Assembly (NCBI GenBank): GCA_007844125.1
Contig: CM017567.1
Location: 1,995,160 to 2,059,159 of the forward strand
Length of the DNA: 64,000 nt
DNA from: Sinonovacula constricta
Taxonomy: Eukaryota > Mollusca > Bivalvia > Cardiida > Solecurtidae
Reading direction: 5' to 3'
The notes beneath the pieces are model-generated. The model saw only the letters and a list, made by a program, of their open reading frames with translations. It was not told the DNA's origin and made no database searches. Shown in pieces: positions 37,250-47,880 of the stretch. A program made the position numbers and the translations under genes. Each line of letters starts with the position of its first letter. Positions within the stretch are counted from its first letter, which is position 1.

Positions 37250-38488
37250 ATGGCCGACAAGGAAGTAGAGAACTTTGTCGACTCTGGGAAGTGTATAAAC
37301 CCGTCAGACACAGAGAGAAAGAAACAAACTGGAATCGTTCCGGCAGAAGAAACTGAGAATGCATGTGTTCCTGACGAAGAACTTGATACAGGGAAGGAAC
37401 CGACAAGCGAGAATATGCGTGAAAGAAAACCTGATGTTTCAATAAAATGGGATGATTCCGATCACCCTTTTAGTATAAAAACTTGGAAGGAAGATTTAAC
37501 GCTGGTTGTTGAGGGGAGGAGTTTGTTCGTTACGAGAGCGGTATTAGGTATGCTTTCGCCTGTATTCAATTTAATATTTGAAGATGGCCGGGTAGATACA
37601 CTTGAGATACAAGACACGACCTTCCACTCAATGTTAGAATTTCTTTGCTGCCTATATCCATATCCACACATACGCAAACCTGTGACGGTAGATAATATCC
37701 GTTCAGTAATGAAGTTGGCTGATAAATACCAAGTACGGACCCTCATAGCAGACTGCCAAGCCTTAATTGAGCAAAAGGCTGTGGCATCAACAACGGGTGA
37801 GGATTTGCTGAGATTATTGATGATTTGTCGGGAATTCGAGCTCAAATATTTAGAAAACCTGTGTTTTCAAGAGTTAGCCAAGAAGGACCTGCTTGGAGTA
37901 GAAGCTGCAGAACATGTCTACGATGATGACACGTATGCATTAATCGCAAGGGATATACAAAGACTTACACTCGAACAAAGCAAACACCTGAAAGATAAAG
38001 TTGTTTCATTGGAAAAGGAAATAGATGATCACAAAGCGATGTATCTGTTTCTGCTAGGTTCACTTACTCGTGAGAATAAGGAAAGAACTATGTCGGTCTT
38101 TGGGGGAAATTTGCACACAATAACAGTAAAGTATGCTTACACAAAGGACGGGGCAAAGTTGAGAGGAATATGCAACAATAATAGTACAATTTCAAATGAA
38201 GATATATCTATTTCAAATCAATGGACTAGTAAAGGGAATATATCAAGATTTAGCATTTCTTTCACACTGGAAAGTTCTTTTATTGTTTACGGCAGGGTGG
38301 TTTTTAGAAACTTTGCACAAGAAGACCAAAGTAAAGTGTTTCCACTTTATAAGATAAAATATAGCCACAAGAGCGTGACGGTGAAGGAAGAGCTACCACC
38401 ACTTGATGAAATAATCGGTCCAGCAAAAGGTTTCTTAATGGACAATGAAGGGGAATTCGAAATTCAATATTTTTTAAAAGAAGTTTAA
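37250..38488 (+). CDS. BTB/POZ-BACK protein, copy 2, single exon
   Basis: ORF of 412 residues from the ATG matching copy 1; the frame stays open 24 codons upstream (to 37178), but that extension is not open in copy 1, so I use the internal ATG. Domain order is as in copy 1: acidic N-terminus, BTB (WKEDLTLVVEGRSLFVTRAV), BACK-like helices, charged linker, C-terminal domain ending IIGPAKGFLMDNEGEFEIQY. Relative to copy 1 it gains two residues in the BTB domain (CLYPYPH versus CLYPH), loses four in the linker and gains one near the C-terminus. About 60 residues differ overall, and the segment after STISN is replaced almost entirely (SISNQWTSKG versus YMCVYGWGLN). Likely the same adaptor role, possibly with different target specificity (inference). 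Confidence 0.88.
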   Translation: MADKEVENFVDSGKCINPSDTERKKQTGIVPAEETENACVPDEELDTGKEPTSENMRERKPDVSIKWDDSDHPFSIKTWKEDLTLVVEGRSLFVTRAVLGMLSPVFNLIFEDGRVDTLEIQDTTFHSMLEFLCCLYPYPHIRKPVTVDNIRSVMKLADKYQVRTLIADCQALIEQKAVASTTGEDLLRLLMICREFELKYLENLCFQELAKKDLLGVEAAEHVYDDDTYALIARDIQRLTLEQSKHLKDKVVSLEKEIDDHKAMYLFLLGSLTRENKERTMSVFGGNLHTITVKYAYTKDGAKLRGICNNNSTISNEDISISNQWTSKGNISRFSISFTLESSFIVYGRVVFRNFAQEDQSKVFPLYKIKYSHKSVTVKEELPPLDEIIGPAKGFLMDNEGEFEIQYFLKEV

Positions 38489-41400
38489 ATTGTAATATAA
38501 AACTTAGAACTGTTTTATATTATTGTTTGTTTCGAAAAGCAAGCGAATATTATGCTGCTGTATAGAAATTCTTTTACACCTAAAAAAATATTGATGTTGT
38601 CTAGACATATTGATTATTTTGATTCATGTGACACATGAGTGCGATAATAAGTTAACTGCACAGGGGTCGGTCTGCAAGGAGTCAGATTGCTAACCCATGG
38701 AACTTGTTTCCATGGTTTCATATTGCCATTATTCAAACTGTAACACTGGATATTCAAAGACCAAAACCAGCAATTTTATACAAGATTGCATTAGAAAACA
38801 TTTACAACTGTTATGTTGTGATAAAAAAGTCGAATACATTAACCATATTTCTTTTCAATTCTTAAATAAGCTGATGAAGATGCATCAAGAAGTCTTTATA
38901 TTTATTTTTATTTAAAAGCTAAAAGAAAACTTCAGATCCGTTGTAATTGTTGACAACAATATCTGAAGAAATATAATACCATAATAATTAAACTATGTAA
39001 CCCATAAATATTTATTTAAGCAGAGTACTGTTTATACTTAATTAAAAAAAAATGTTTTCTACAAAACAAACAAAAAATGACTAAGACTTTTGTCATACCT
39101 TATATACTGGTATTACTAATAAATAATAGATATGGTATTAAATCATCCCTTATTTGGGCATCATATATAGCAAATACATATGGATACATAGCCTTGCATT
39201 ATTTAACTAGCACACATTTGTTTTCGACAATGCAACTGTCTAACTTTGACGTTATTTATTTGTATAAACAAGCACACTCTAATATTACAATTTAACCGGT
39301 TTATTGACAAAGTAGCGAATATACATGTGTGCCGGTATAATGTTTTCATGTCTTAATATACGTATATTGTCTTTTCAGTGACAATAAAGCTTATAGGCGG
39401 AGTATTTATTTTTTCTGTTTCTCTATACCCCTCGTTGTACACTTTATAACATAGTTTCTGTGTATGTATTTAATTTATGGAAAAAAAAACATTCTTAAAT
39501 ATAATACCATTCTTCATTAGATAATTATGCTGTTTAAACCTGGTTCTGTATCTAAATATAAAAAAAAAGTGCAAAGGTGGCGTAAATTAACACAATTCGC
39601 ATCTAAAATAAATATATATGTTCTCTGCTTGTATTTACAAGCTGCATTGATTACATCGGTATACTCGGTTTCTTTTGCTAAACAGCACTTCGCCAAACAG
39701 CTGCGAATTTCTATAAATGCCAGCTACTTGTTTATGATTGCAAGCTTCGCATTATTGTTGCAAGCTACAATGTTGAAAACGGAATAATTAGTTCTTTTCC
39801 CTGAAAAAAGTGTCTCAAAGAACAGATGCGATGTCCTGTTTTGCCAGCTACACTATCGTTTTCATAAAAATACATTCCATAAGAGGCACTGCTCTCTAGA
39901 GCGGCGCTAATTATGGGCGGAAATAGGGGTAAGAGGTATTTGACAGGTGTAATTAAAATCTTTATTTGCGGTTTATTTTCTGGGTATCTAATGCCCATGC
40001 AACGTCTTGTTCACAAGAGGAAGAGAGGAAGGCGAAAGTCCAGATAATTAGTGAATGTGCTCAGATCAACGAAATTAAGTCAATTATGTTACTGTGATCT
40101 TGAAAGGGTCAAATAAAATCAGTGATTAGACAAGTATAGTGTACTTACAGTGGTACAAAAATATTGAACTAATTAATCACATGTTTTATTTAAAATATTA
40201 TAATCTCAAATCCATTCCAGATTTCCTTATAGACACGATATCTCTTCCCAACAAAAACCTGCATTGTGAATACGACGATTAGTTGAATTTGGGATAAGAC
40301 TGACAACTCTTAGAATTTCTATTTGTTAAAATATTGCCAACAATGGCGTTGTTATGATGTTAATTGTGTTAAATAATCTTAAATCTTATTTTTATGCAAC
40401 TCTTTGGAACACATTGTGTGTGTTGTGTTTGTCTATATCAATTTTATCTCTGACTTGTTAATGCTCACTCACTATTCATTGTTCAAATTATGAAGAAACG
40501 TATTCAGAATCAACGACAAGATTGACTTTTTTATCCTTATTTTCCTTTGCAAAATAAATTACAGCTTTATTTAGTTGACTCCGTCTGATTTGGCCAAGCA
40601 CGGTTAATATTCTATTTCAGACACCAATATGCCACTAAACGGCTAATTATGCATTCAAAACTAGCCGAAATGTTTAACATTTATACATGAGCAGCTGGAC
40701 AGTCCAGTGGTATGACTTGAGGTTTTAACGTTTTTCAAGAAGCGACGTATTCCTTTGTGAACAAAAAATACCTAGCATTGTTTTACTCTATGTTGACTAG
40801 ACTTGGTATTACCTTACCGTATCATGTAAATCTTTTTTTTTTTCAATGTCAACTCCAGAATAGTTTCATATAATGTGTAATCCAATGGGACCGCTTTTAT
40901 ATATGCCGTTGAAATTAACTTGTTATTAATGTCATCGCGTCTGTTTTACGTATACATGTAAATGCATATAGGTGTAGATTTAGATTAAGTACAAATATGT
41001 TTATTCAAACATGTTACACAATTTCATAAATTTTAATTGAATTGAGTTTACTCTAAGCTTTCTTGGGACATGTGTCTATTATACAAAATGTCTAGAGGAA
41101 GTCCATAGACAACTAATTTTATATACGTGAATCCTTGAAATGTGTAAGATCGAAGATCCTGCTCTTACTGATATGCACAGCATTGACAGGGATTTCATTT
41201 AAAGTCTTTCTTTTGTGTCAAAGGGAATGAATTTCTAAAGGGTCTATTGTTGACACGACAAAGAGTAAATAATTGAAGACGTTTTCGCCCCAGTGTCGTT
41301 ATAGAGCCAAGTCATTCGCAAAATGTGGGTATAAATCTATAAATCAAAGTATAGCGTCTTCAGATAGGAAATAAGGCAACTTACAACGTTGTATCATGAA

Positions 41401-41900
41401 AAACAGGTTATAAATTGGCTATGATTCGTGTTTCAGCGAAGCCTTTTCAGATTGTGACGGGTTCAAACAAGCATATCGTGCTTATTGTGGCTTTATTTGC
41501 ATTGATACCCAAGCATTTTGTAATTTAAATAGTTTTGACTAATGAGATAAATATGGAACATGTTTCTCTGAATGTGACATACACTAGCAAAGCTTTTATT
41601 ATCTTAATTTGTTATGACCGTACGTCAAGATAGAAAGTGGACTGAAATCCGTTAGAAATCCTTCGTCTTTTTACACTGCAAAATGTCCCTTAAATTGGAG
41701 AAAAAAGTAAATGTAAAGAAATATTTCAACCTTTGAGAAAATGTCTTACTTAAAATGAGAAATACTAACTGCACCCGAGTCCAGCTGTTCTATATATACG
41801 GGGATATTAAAAATAAAATTATTTTTGAACAGGGGCATGTGTAGTTAACAATAGCTTTCTGAATCTAGGGACTGTCGCCACGTAAATTAGTGCATGTGCA
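38489..41900. other. 3' flank of BTB copy 2, no further gene
   Basis: Nearly identical to 26263-29660. The open frame at 39527-39787 corresponds to an interrupted frame in unit 1, which argues against coding. The block 41110-41440 is the counterpart of 28845-29220. Confidence 0.6.
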
Positions 41901-41903
41901 TTA

Positions 41904-42044
41904 GGGTGGCTCTTAAAATGGTGATTTTTCAAAAATCAATATATTTAAAAGTCTTACCCCTGAAATGTGTTCCATTTGATGAGAAAACACTTTGTGAAAC
42001 GTTTAAACAATATATTTTAATATTTAGAGGTAGCTCAATGACCT
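41904..42044. repeat. Left inverted repeat of the transposon
   Basis: Outer part 'gggtggctctta' and inner part 'tagaggtagctcaatg' match the right end in inverse orientation. The region between is diverged. Confidence 0.7.
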
Positions 42045-42155
42045 TGAAAATCAGAAACATAGTAAAAAAAATCAACAAAATGTCTATATTTTATATATAT
42101 AATTTATTTTCAACTGTACATCACTTTTTGTTCAAACAGTTTACAATACTTTAGT

Positions 42156-44273
42156 CTAAAAGTTTCCACCAAAACTAAACAGAGTTTTAGGGCACATTAG
42201 TGTTTGTTTCCTGCTATCCGGATATAATCTCCGGTGTTCCTCAACGACTTGCAGTAGGAACTGCAGTTGAGTTTCATTTTTGGTTAACAGTCCACTATAC
42301 TCCTGAATCAGAGCAACACCACGCTCAGCTTTATCATTTACAACTCTTAGAGAATCCAGTGCTTCTCTTGCTTGTTTGTAATCGTCTCTATCATGCCACG
42401 CATCTGGATCAACATCGAGGAAGTCATGCGGAAAATCCATCATTTGAAGCAGTTTCATAGACCTTGGTGAAACAAAGTCATGTAGGTTGTTGCCTGGGAG
42501 TGATTTAAGATCAACTGATGCTTTCTTGGAGTGGTCATGTTGGTCATCTTGGTCAACGTCCATCTTTAACGCCTCAATCATACTTCGTTTTGTTGTGGAG
42601 CTGACATTACAATTAAAATACGCCAGGCCGACAAGTTCTGGAGACAGGTACCATAAGTGGTTGGATAACTTCAGTGCTGTTGCCTTCGAGATGTTTTCAT
42701 GAACTGATTTGTACTCAAGAAGTGACATCAATAATTGTAAGTCATCAGAAGGTGCACATACCGCCTGAGGTGATGAGAACCGCGCTTTCAAGGAGACACA
42801 AACTACAAACACACACACGTCACGCAATCCTCGTTCTTCTGCAGGGGTAAGCTTGAACTGAGCCTTGAACATCCAGATTTTGAGACTGTATATAACCGTG
42901 GACATCCAACGTGCATGGTGCATTGCACCTGGTGACATGAATGACACTCCACGTGCAGGAGCTGAACCAAGAAACACGATCACAAGTTCCAGGATTTTTT
43001 ATAATCGTCTCTTGGCAGCTTCTGTTCAAGATACATGCTGGCATAATGTATGGTGCTTTGTCGTATGTCTTCCACAATAAGAATATATGACAAGATTTGC
43101 CACATCAGAAGAACACAGGCATCAGCAAGTCTACCAGTGTTGGAGCTAGCGGTCTCGAAACACATGGCTTGAACCCTGTTGCCAATTTCCCAGTCTTCAA
43201 TTGCCTCAAATACAGCAGCAGCCTGGGCTGCACCAGTCGCAGATTCAAGCTTAGCAACTTTCAGTAGTTGTGAAACATTTTTTCCTGTCGCTAACACTGG
43301 GAGGCTGTCAACCTTTTCCTTTCTATTCAAATCTTTTATAAGCTTTCCATCCCAGTGAACTAAAGAGGAACATTACTCTGATTTTTTTCCTTTTATTACT
43401 GCAGCTCTCTTTTGTCGGAATTCCGATCTGTTTCTTCTTATTGTGGATCTGTTAATAGCAAGTTCATTAACATTTTGGCCCAAGCTTTTTGCTGTTTAAG
43501 GAATGACCATTGTAGCCTGTCGGTCTGATACTTTAGTACTATCTAGAGTCATTGCAAGTTATTGTGTAATAACACTTTTTCGTCCTCGTTTTCTTTTAAC
43601 TCCACGAGAAACATCACCCACAACAGCGCCTACACATTTTTCATCCAATTTGTCACCGTCTTCTGCTGAGCTGGTATCTGTTGTATCAGAACTTGAAATA
43701 AGCTCAGCTGTTGTACAACTTGCTTGTTGACTATCTTCCATTTTGCGTCTTCTTGTCTGCATTCCTATTGTTCTTTGTGTTGCCCTTTTCTCCTTATCAG
43801 CTAGCGGCGCTTGATCTACTCCGACCATTGATCGTTTTCTTCCTTTTTTTCACGCGGGCTAGCAAAAAATCCTTATCTTCTTGTAATACTGATGGACTGG
43901 TAAGAGCGTTGGCATGAGCAACATCAAAAAGATCATCAAGCTTGGAAACAAAGTCTGCCTCTTTTGCAAGTGGAGTTGGTAAATTGGTTCGACCTTTGTT
44001 TTTCTTTAAAAGTTTCCACTCTCCAAACACTTTCTCAAGCTTAGTTTGACAGTTCTGGTGATCCTTTATTGGAAGTCTAGCTTTCAACCAAAACTTTGCT
44101 ATTTCTGTAATAGTAACTGTTGATGATTGTCTAGTTGTTTGTTTTAGTTTAATATGGTGATGTAGAAAAAGTCCAAGAGTCATACGCAATGATAGTAGCT
44201 TGCTGCCCGTTAAAACAGTTACTGGTTCTCCAAGAAGATACAACTTAGTTTTGGATCTTGTTGCCATTGCCAT
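42156..44273 (-). pseudogene. Transposase-like gene of the 3.1-kb transposon, with stops, a frameshift and an internal deletion
   Basis: Reading from 44273 down: an N-terminal part (158 codons: LGLFLHHHIKLKQTTRQSS, ITEIAKFWLKARLP, DLFDVAHANAL), a 1-nt shift in an A-run near 43846, then GVDQAPLADKEKRATQRT. A single frame then continues past three stop codons with LDSTKVSDRQAT, ELAINRSTIRRNRSEFR and SLVHWDGKLIKDL. Next come KVDSLPVLATGK and AMCFETASSNTGRLADACVLL. The central part usual in relatives, with a Cys-His motif, is missing. After another frame change, LPRDDYKKSW and then GAMHHARWMSTVIYSLK, NHLWYLSPELVGLAYF and the C-terminus to 42156. HWDG and the CF(D/E)T position may be catalytic acids of an RNase-H-like fold (inference); here the second is Glu. 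Non-functional. Confidence 0.85.
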
Positions 44274-44352
44274 TGTTTATATCTGAAAGTAATATACATT
44301 ACAGATACAAGTTCTTCATTCTGAATATTTTATTGACACTTAATTGTGTGAA

Positions 44353-44358
44353 TTGTTA

Positions 44359-44389
<31 letters not shown>

Positions 44390-44408
44390 CATTATTATTA
44401 TTATTAAT
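44353..44408. repeat. (ATT)n microsatellite inside the transposon
   Basis: About 18 trinucleotide units with one 'atc' interruption. It lies just 5' of the transposase-like gene (minus strand). Confidence 0.9.
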
Positions 44409-44914
44409 AAATAATCATTATCAAAATATTGTAATCTGAAACTTTTAATATAGTGTTTTGTTCAACATTCAAGTTAACTTGCCAAAAGAAGTGTGTTTAC
44501 ATTAAGAAGTAAATTACATTATACTTGCTTGGTTAGCATCAGCTTAGAATCCACATTCCTTTCCTGGTCATTCACAAAGCATCATTTCGACATAATTTTA
44601 AATCATTTTTAATTTGTTCACACTGATATTTTTTATATTTATATCTGATTAAAGATAGCTCATGTATAATCTTTGCTTTCAGTGCCCTGTGGCTATTCTG
44701 TTCTAAATCACCACTGAAACTGGTGTTGTTTGTAACTTGATTTCTCTAATTGTCTGTCGTCAAACCATAATTGAGTAATAACAATGTGTGTTATTCAAGT
44801 TGAAGGAAATGTCAATTCTGCAAGCAGTTTGTAATATAAACTAAATCTAAACCACTGAATCTTCACATAATAATATCCTGATTTTTTCAACTAAAAACCA
44901 GAAAACCTAAAATT

Positions 44915-45046
44915 TCAATGTCATTGAGCTACCTCTAAGTATTGTTTAATTGTGCTTAAATTTGGCCAAATATGTTTTTTACATAAAGGAACACAATTAG
45001 AGGGTAAGAAAGGAAAAAATCAAAAGTCGCAAAATAAGGACCACGC
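44915..45046. repeat. Right inverted repeat of the transposon
   Basis: Partner of 41904-42044. The inner block 'cattgagctacctcta' at 44922-44937 is the exact complement of the left block, and the outer end is 'taaggaccacgc'. Confidence 0.7.
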
Positions 45047-46609
45047 TAATGTAGAGTATTACTTTTTTGTTCATTTATCAATATAATATGTAGTATGCAT
45101 TTACATTTATATATTTATGAGCACACTTGTGTCATTTTACTAAAAGTTGTTTGCGAAACTAATTAAAATGCAGCTATACAATGATTAACGTCAATTTATT
45201 AGTGATCCGAAAATAAAGCACGTTAATTACTATGGGAACCGCCGATCTATGATAAGAATTATCTCGTATAGAATATTCAGATGCGGCTTTTTCTAATCAC
45301 TGGAAGATGATTGTGTCATCACCAAACTGAATAAAACCTCAAACGATTATGGGCACCAGGCCCGAATAGTTCTACCATTTGTAGGACAAAATACCCCCCG
45401 AGCAAATACCCTTCCGTTCATTTTAGCATAGGCGGGCAAAATCATTCCCGTAAATAAATTAAAATATATTTAAATATATCTTGAAGTTGGAATTTTATCA
45501 GAAAAAAATCCGATGCTATTATCAAATCATTTACGAGACTTAACTGTGCAAACTTACTTAGAATCTAACATTTACTGCAGACCATCAGTTCATAAGTTTT
45601 GTTGCATGATGAGTTCAGGGAATAGAAAAGTTTTTATTAATTTTGCTCAGTTTGTTAAGCATGCATTTAAAGTGAGAAGTAATTGAAGTAATAGAATCGA
45701 TCTGTAGATTGATATTACATTTTAGTATTTTCCTCTCTAAAGAAACATTACTCTCCTCTCATAAGGAAACATTAATGTATAAGTTATTATTCATATTGAT
45801 TATTTTTGCCTACATCACGGTGACAGTATGTCAGGGTTGTTAGGGGTTTTTGTATCAAAGACAATGTATGTATGTACAAGTCTAATGAATAAACTCTGTT
45901 CTGTAATGTTTTGTTCTATAATACTTTGAATAATTAATAAACGCTCTGTGTGTTTGATGTGCCGAAACTCCAAACTTCTTTGTTATTTTGCTTGTTCTAC
46001 AATAGTTACTGATAGTTTAATTTTGTCGGATCCAAATCTAATAAAGCCTTCGCGGCAAATCAATACTGTTTTGTTTGTCATACCATTTAATGAAGGCTTC
46101 ACTGGAAATATTGGTATTTTTATAAGAATAGTTTTAGTATGTTACTTCCATAAAATACTTATTATCGAAACTGTGTATAACACGTTCTCGAATACCCAAC
46201 AGAAACCTGAATTCAAGCAATATAAATGCATATCTGTTCAGCATAGTATCCGACGATATTGCAACGGTTGTTCTCTGAAAAAAAATGCGCTAAGACAACA
46301 AGATTGTTTTTCATTATTATTTTCTTCCTAATATATGCAAACGACCAGAGATGGGAAAATGAAGCTACAAATGTAATCTACCTGTATTTTACGTTCCGTA
46401 TCGAAGGGAAGTATGTGTTATGCCTATTTCGGCATATTTTTGGAAGAAATCGGACCAGTTTTCAACAACAAAGTTATGTTTCTAAAGGTTTATGTCTTCC
46501 CATTTTCAGACTTTCAGAGTCAGTTTAATAAAACCATGAAAGACTATTTACCTTTTGTCCAGATACACTTCAAAACGCATCTCCGACAGTTTAGAACATT
46601 TTTTCAGGA

Positions 46610-46695
46610 CTACGCCCCGCCTCCCCCCCCCCCCCCGCCCCGCCAATGAAACGTATGTTATATTCGCCCCCTCCCCTCACCCCACCCCACCCGCA
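46610..46695. repeat. C-rich tract of unit 2
   Basis: Runs of C up to about 17 long with 'cccgccccgcc' and 'ccccaccccaccc'. The counterpart in unit 1 (33190-33260) is shorter and of different composition, so the tract is evolving in length. Confidence 0.9.
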
Positions 46696-47713
46696 GCTGA
46701 AAACCTCTGGATCCGGTCCGGGCCTGGGCAGGGGCTACCTTTAAAATTGCTGACAATAAAACGGTGTGCACAAAGGCAGTGAAGCCTTAATGTACATTAG
46801 ACTACTTAAGATGCTATATATAGCCTTTCTCTTTTACAAATAAATTATAATTATATATCTTTTTATGCATGGAAGTATTTACAACGCGGAAGCACAATCC
46901 CTAAAGTCGGCTAGCCGTGAAATGTATAGAGGTGACCTCACCGTCTATGTATAGAATGCCGGGATATGCTGGACATACGTGTTAAACCAGCTGATTTAGT
47001 GTCATGACACTACACACGCTGGCGATTTGTGAGATTCCTTGCAAATAACGATGCGAACTCGCGTTCCCATTTTTTATTTAGTCTATTTAATATTGTTTTC
47101 TGTTGATATGTCGATGTTATTAAGCTGTACTTGTTTTCATTTCTCGATCTTACTTCATGGTCCATTAACCTATACTTTTTATAATAACTGAATTACGATT
47201 CATATGTCATTTAGTTTCTATGGGACCATTCACTCGCGGAGGTGTGAAATATCACTTAAGGTAACTGCGCATTTTAATGGGCTTGATGAGTGACGATGTG
47301 GGTGATGTGAAAATCCAACTAAGGCAACGTCTTGCAATATTCATAAGATCATGGTAATTGTTAACAAAGTAGGCGCTTTGTGCCACTTTGTGTGAAAAGT
47401 GTCCGCTTCATGTAGCCGTTACACATATAAACCCCACTGATCAGCTATGTAGCCATTTACTCACCATGTCTACCGATACACAACTATTAGCTGAACAATC
47501 CAGAAAGGCCCAGTTTACAACCCGTGATTATAGTTGGATTGGCTCCAAGTATAGGTGTTGGAGGCGCAACTGGATCGATATCAAAGTCCAACGTTTCACA
47601 TGAAGAAGAAATATACTTCTTTGCCATGCCATATGTGTGGACAGATAAACTAAACAATGTACATGTCGCATGACTTTCATGACAGTGCTTTTTAACGGAT
47701 TATATATATATAT

Positions 47714-47880
47714 AATGGTAACAATGCTTGCCTTGCTAAAATACAACTGTAAGATCTGTGTACTATAACTATAACTATATATGACTTTAAATATAACTAT
47801 ATACTATATAAAATACAACTATAACTATATAAACTATATATAACTATAAAGATATAGTTATAGTTATAACTAAAGTTAAA
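47714..47880 (-). repeat. Inverted copy of the post-unit-1 microsatellite and flank
   Basis: Begins 'atggtaacaatgcttgcc' and runs into 'actataactataactatata' arrays, the reverse complement of 34503-34741. It follows unit 2 directly. Confidence 0.85.

Larger units (their letters stand above)
41904..45046 (-). mobile_element. DNA transposon inserted in unit 2, decayed
   Basis: The collinearity of unit 2 with unit 1 is interrupted exactly here. The left end reads 'gggtggctctta' and the right end, reverse complemented, 'gcgtggtcctta', so the ends are imperfect terminal inverted repeats. A second inverted match lies inside: 'tagaggtagctcaatgacct' at 42025-42044 pairs with 44917-44936, at similar distances from the ends, so the inverted repeats once spanned about 140 bp. 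TA flanks both ends (41902-41903, 45047-45048) and may be the target duplication. Inside is one transposase-like gene on the minus strand. The family is one I recall from aphids, beetles and other invertebrates; I do not assign a superfamily name. Confidence 0.85.
35021..47700 (+). repeat. Segmental duplication unit 2 (BTB unit)
   Basis: Collinear with 21815-34250 from 'tttggcgaaagcgtaaa' onward. It lacks the 1-kb segment 22055-23078 and the LINE fragment of unit 1, and carries a 3.1-kb transposon at 41904-45046. It starts about 770 bp after the end of unit 1, so the array is tandem and head-to-tail. The sequence after 47700 turns into an inverted copy of the spacer next to unit 1. Confidence 0.95.

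Noticed and set aside
39527..39787. 86-codon frame in unit 2
   Set aside because: The same place in unit 1 is interrupted by length changes in an A-run and a stop, so it is not conserved as coding.
42200..43080. Several + strand frames over the unit-2 transposon
   Set aside because: They are antisense to the recognisable transposase-like coding on the minus strand.
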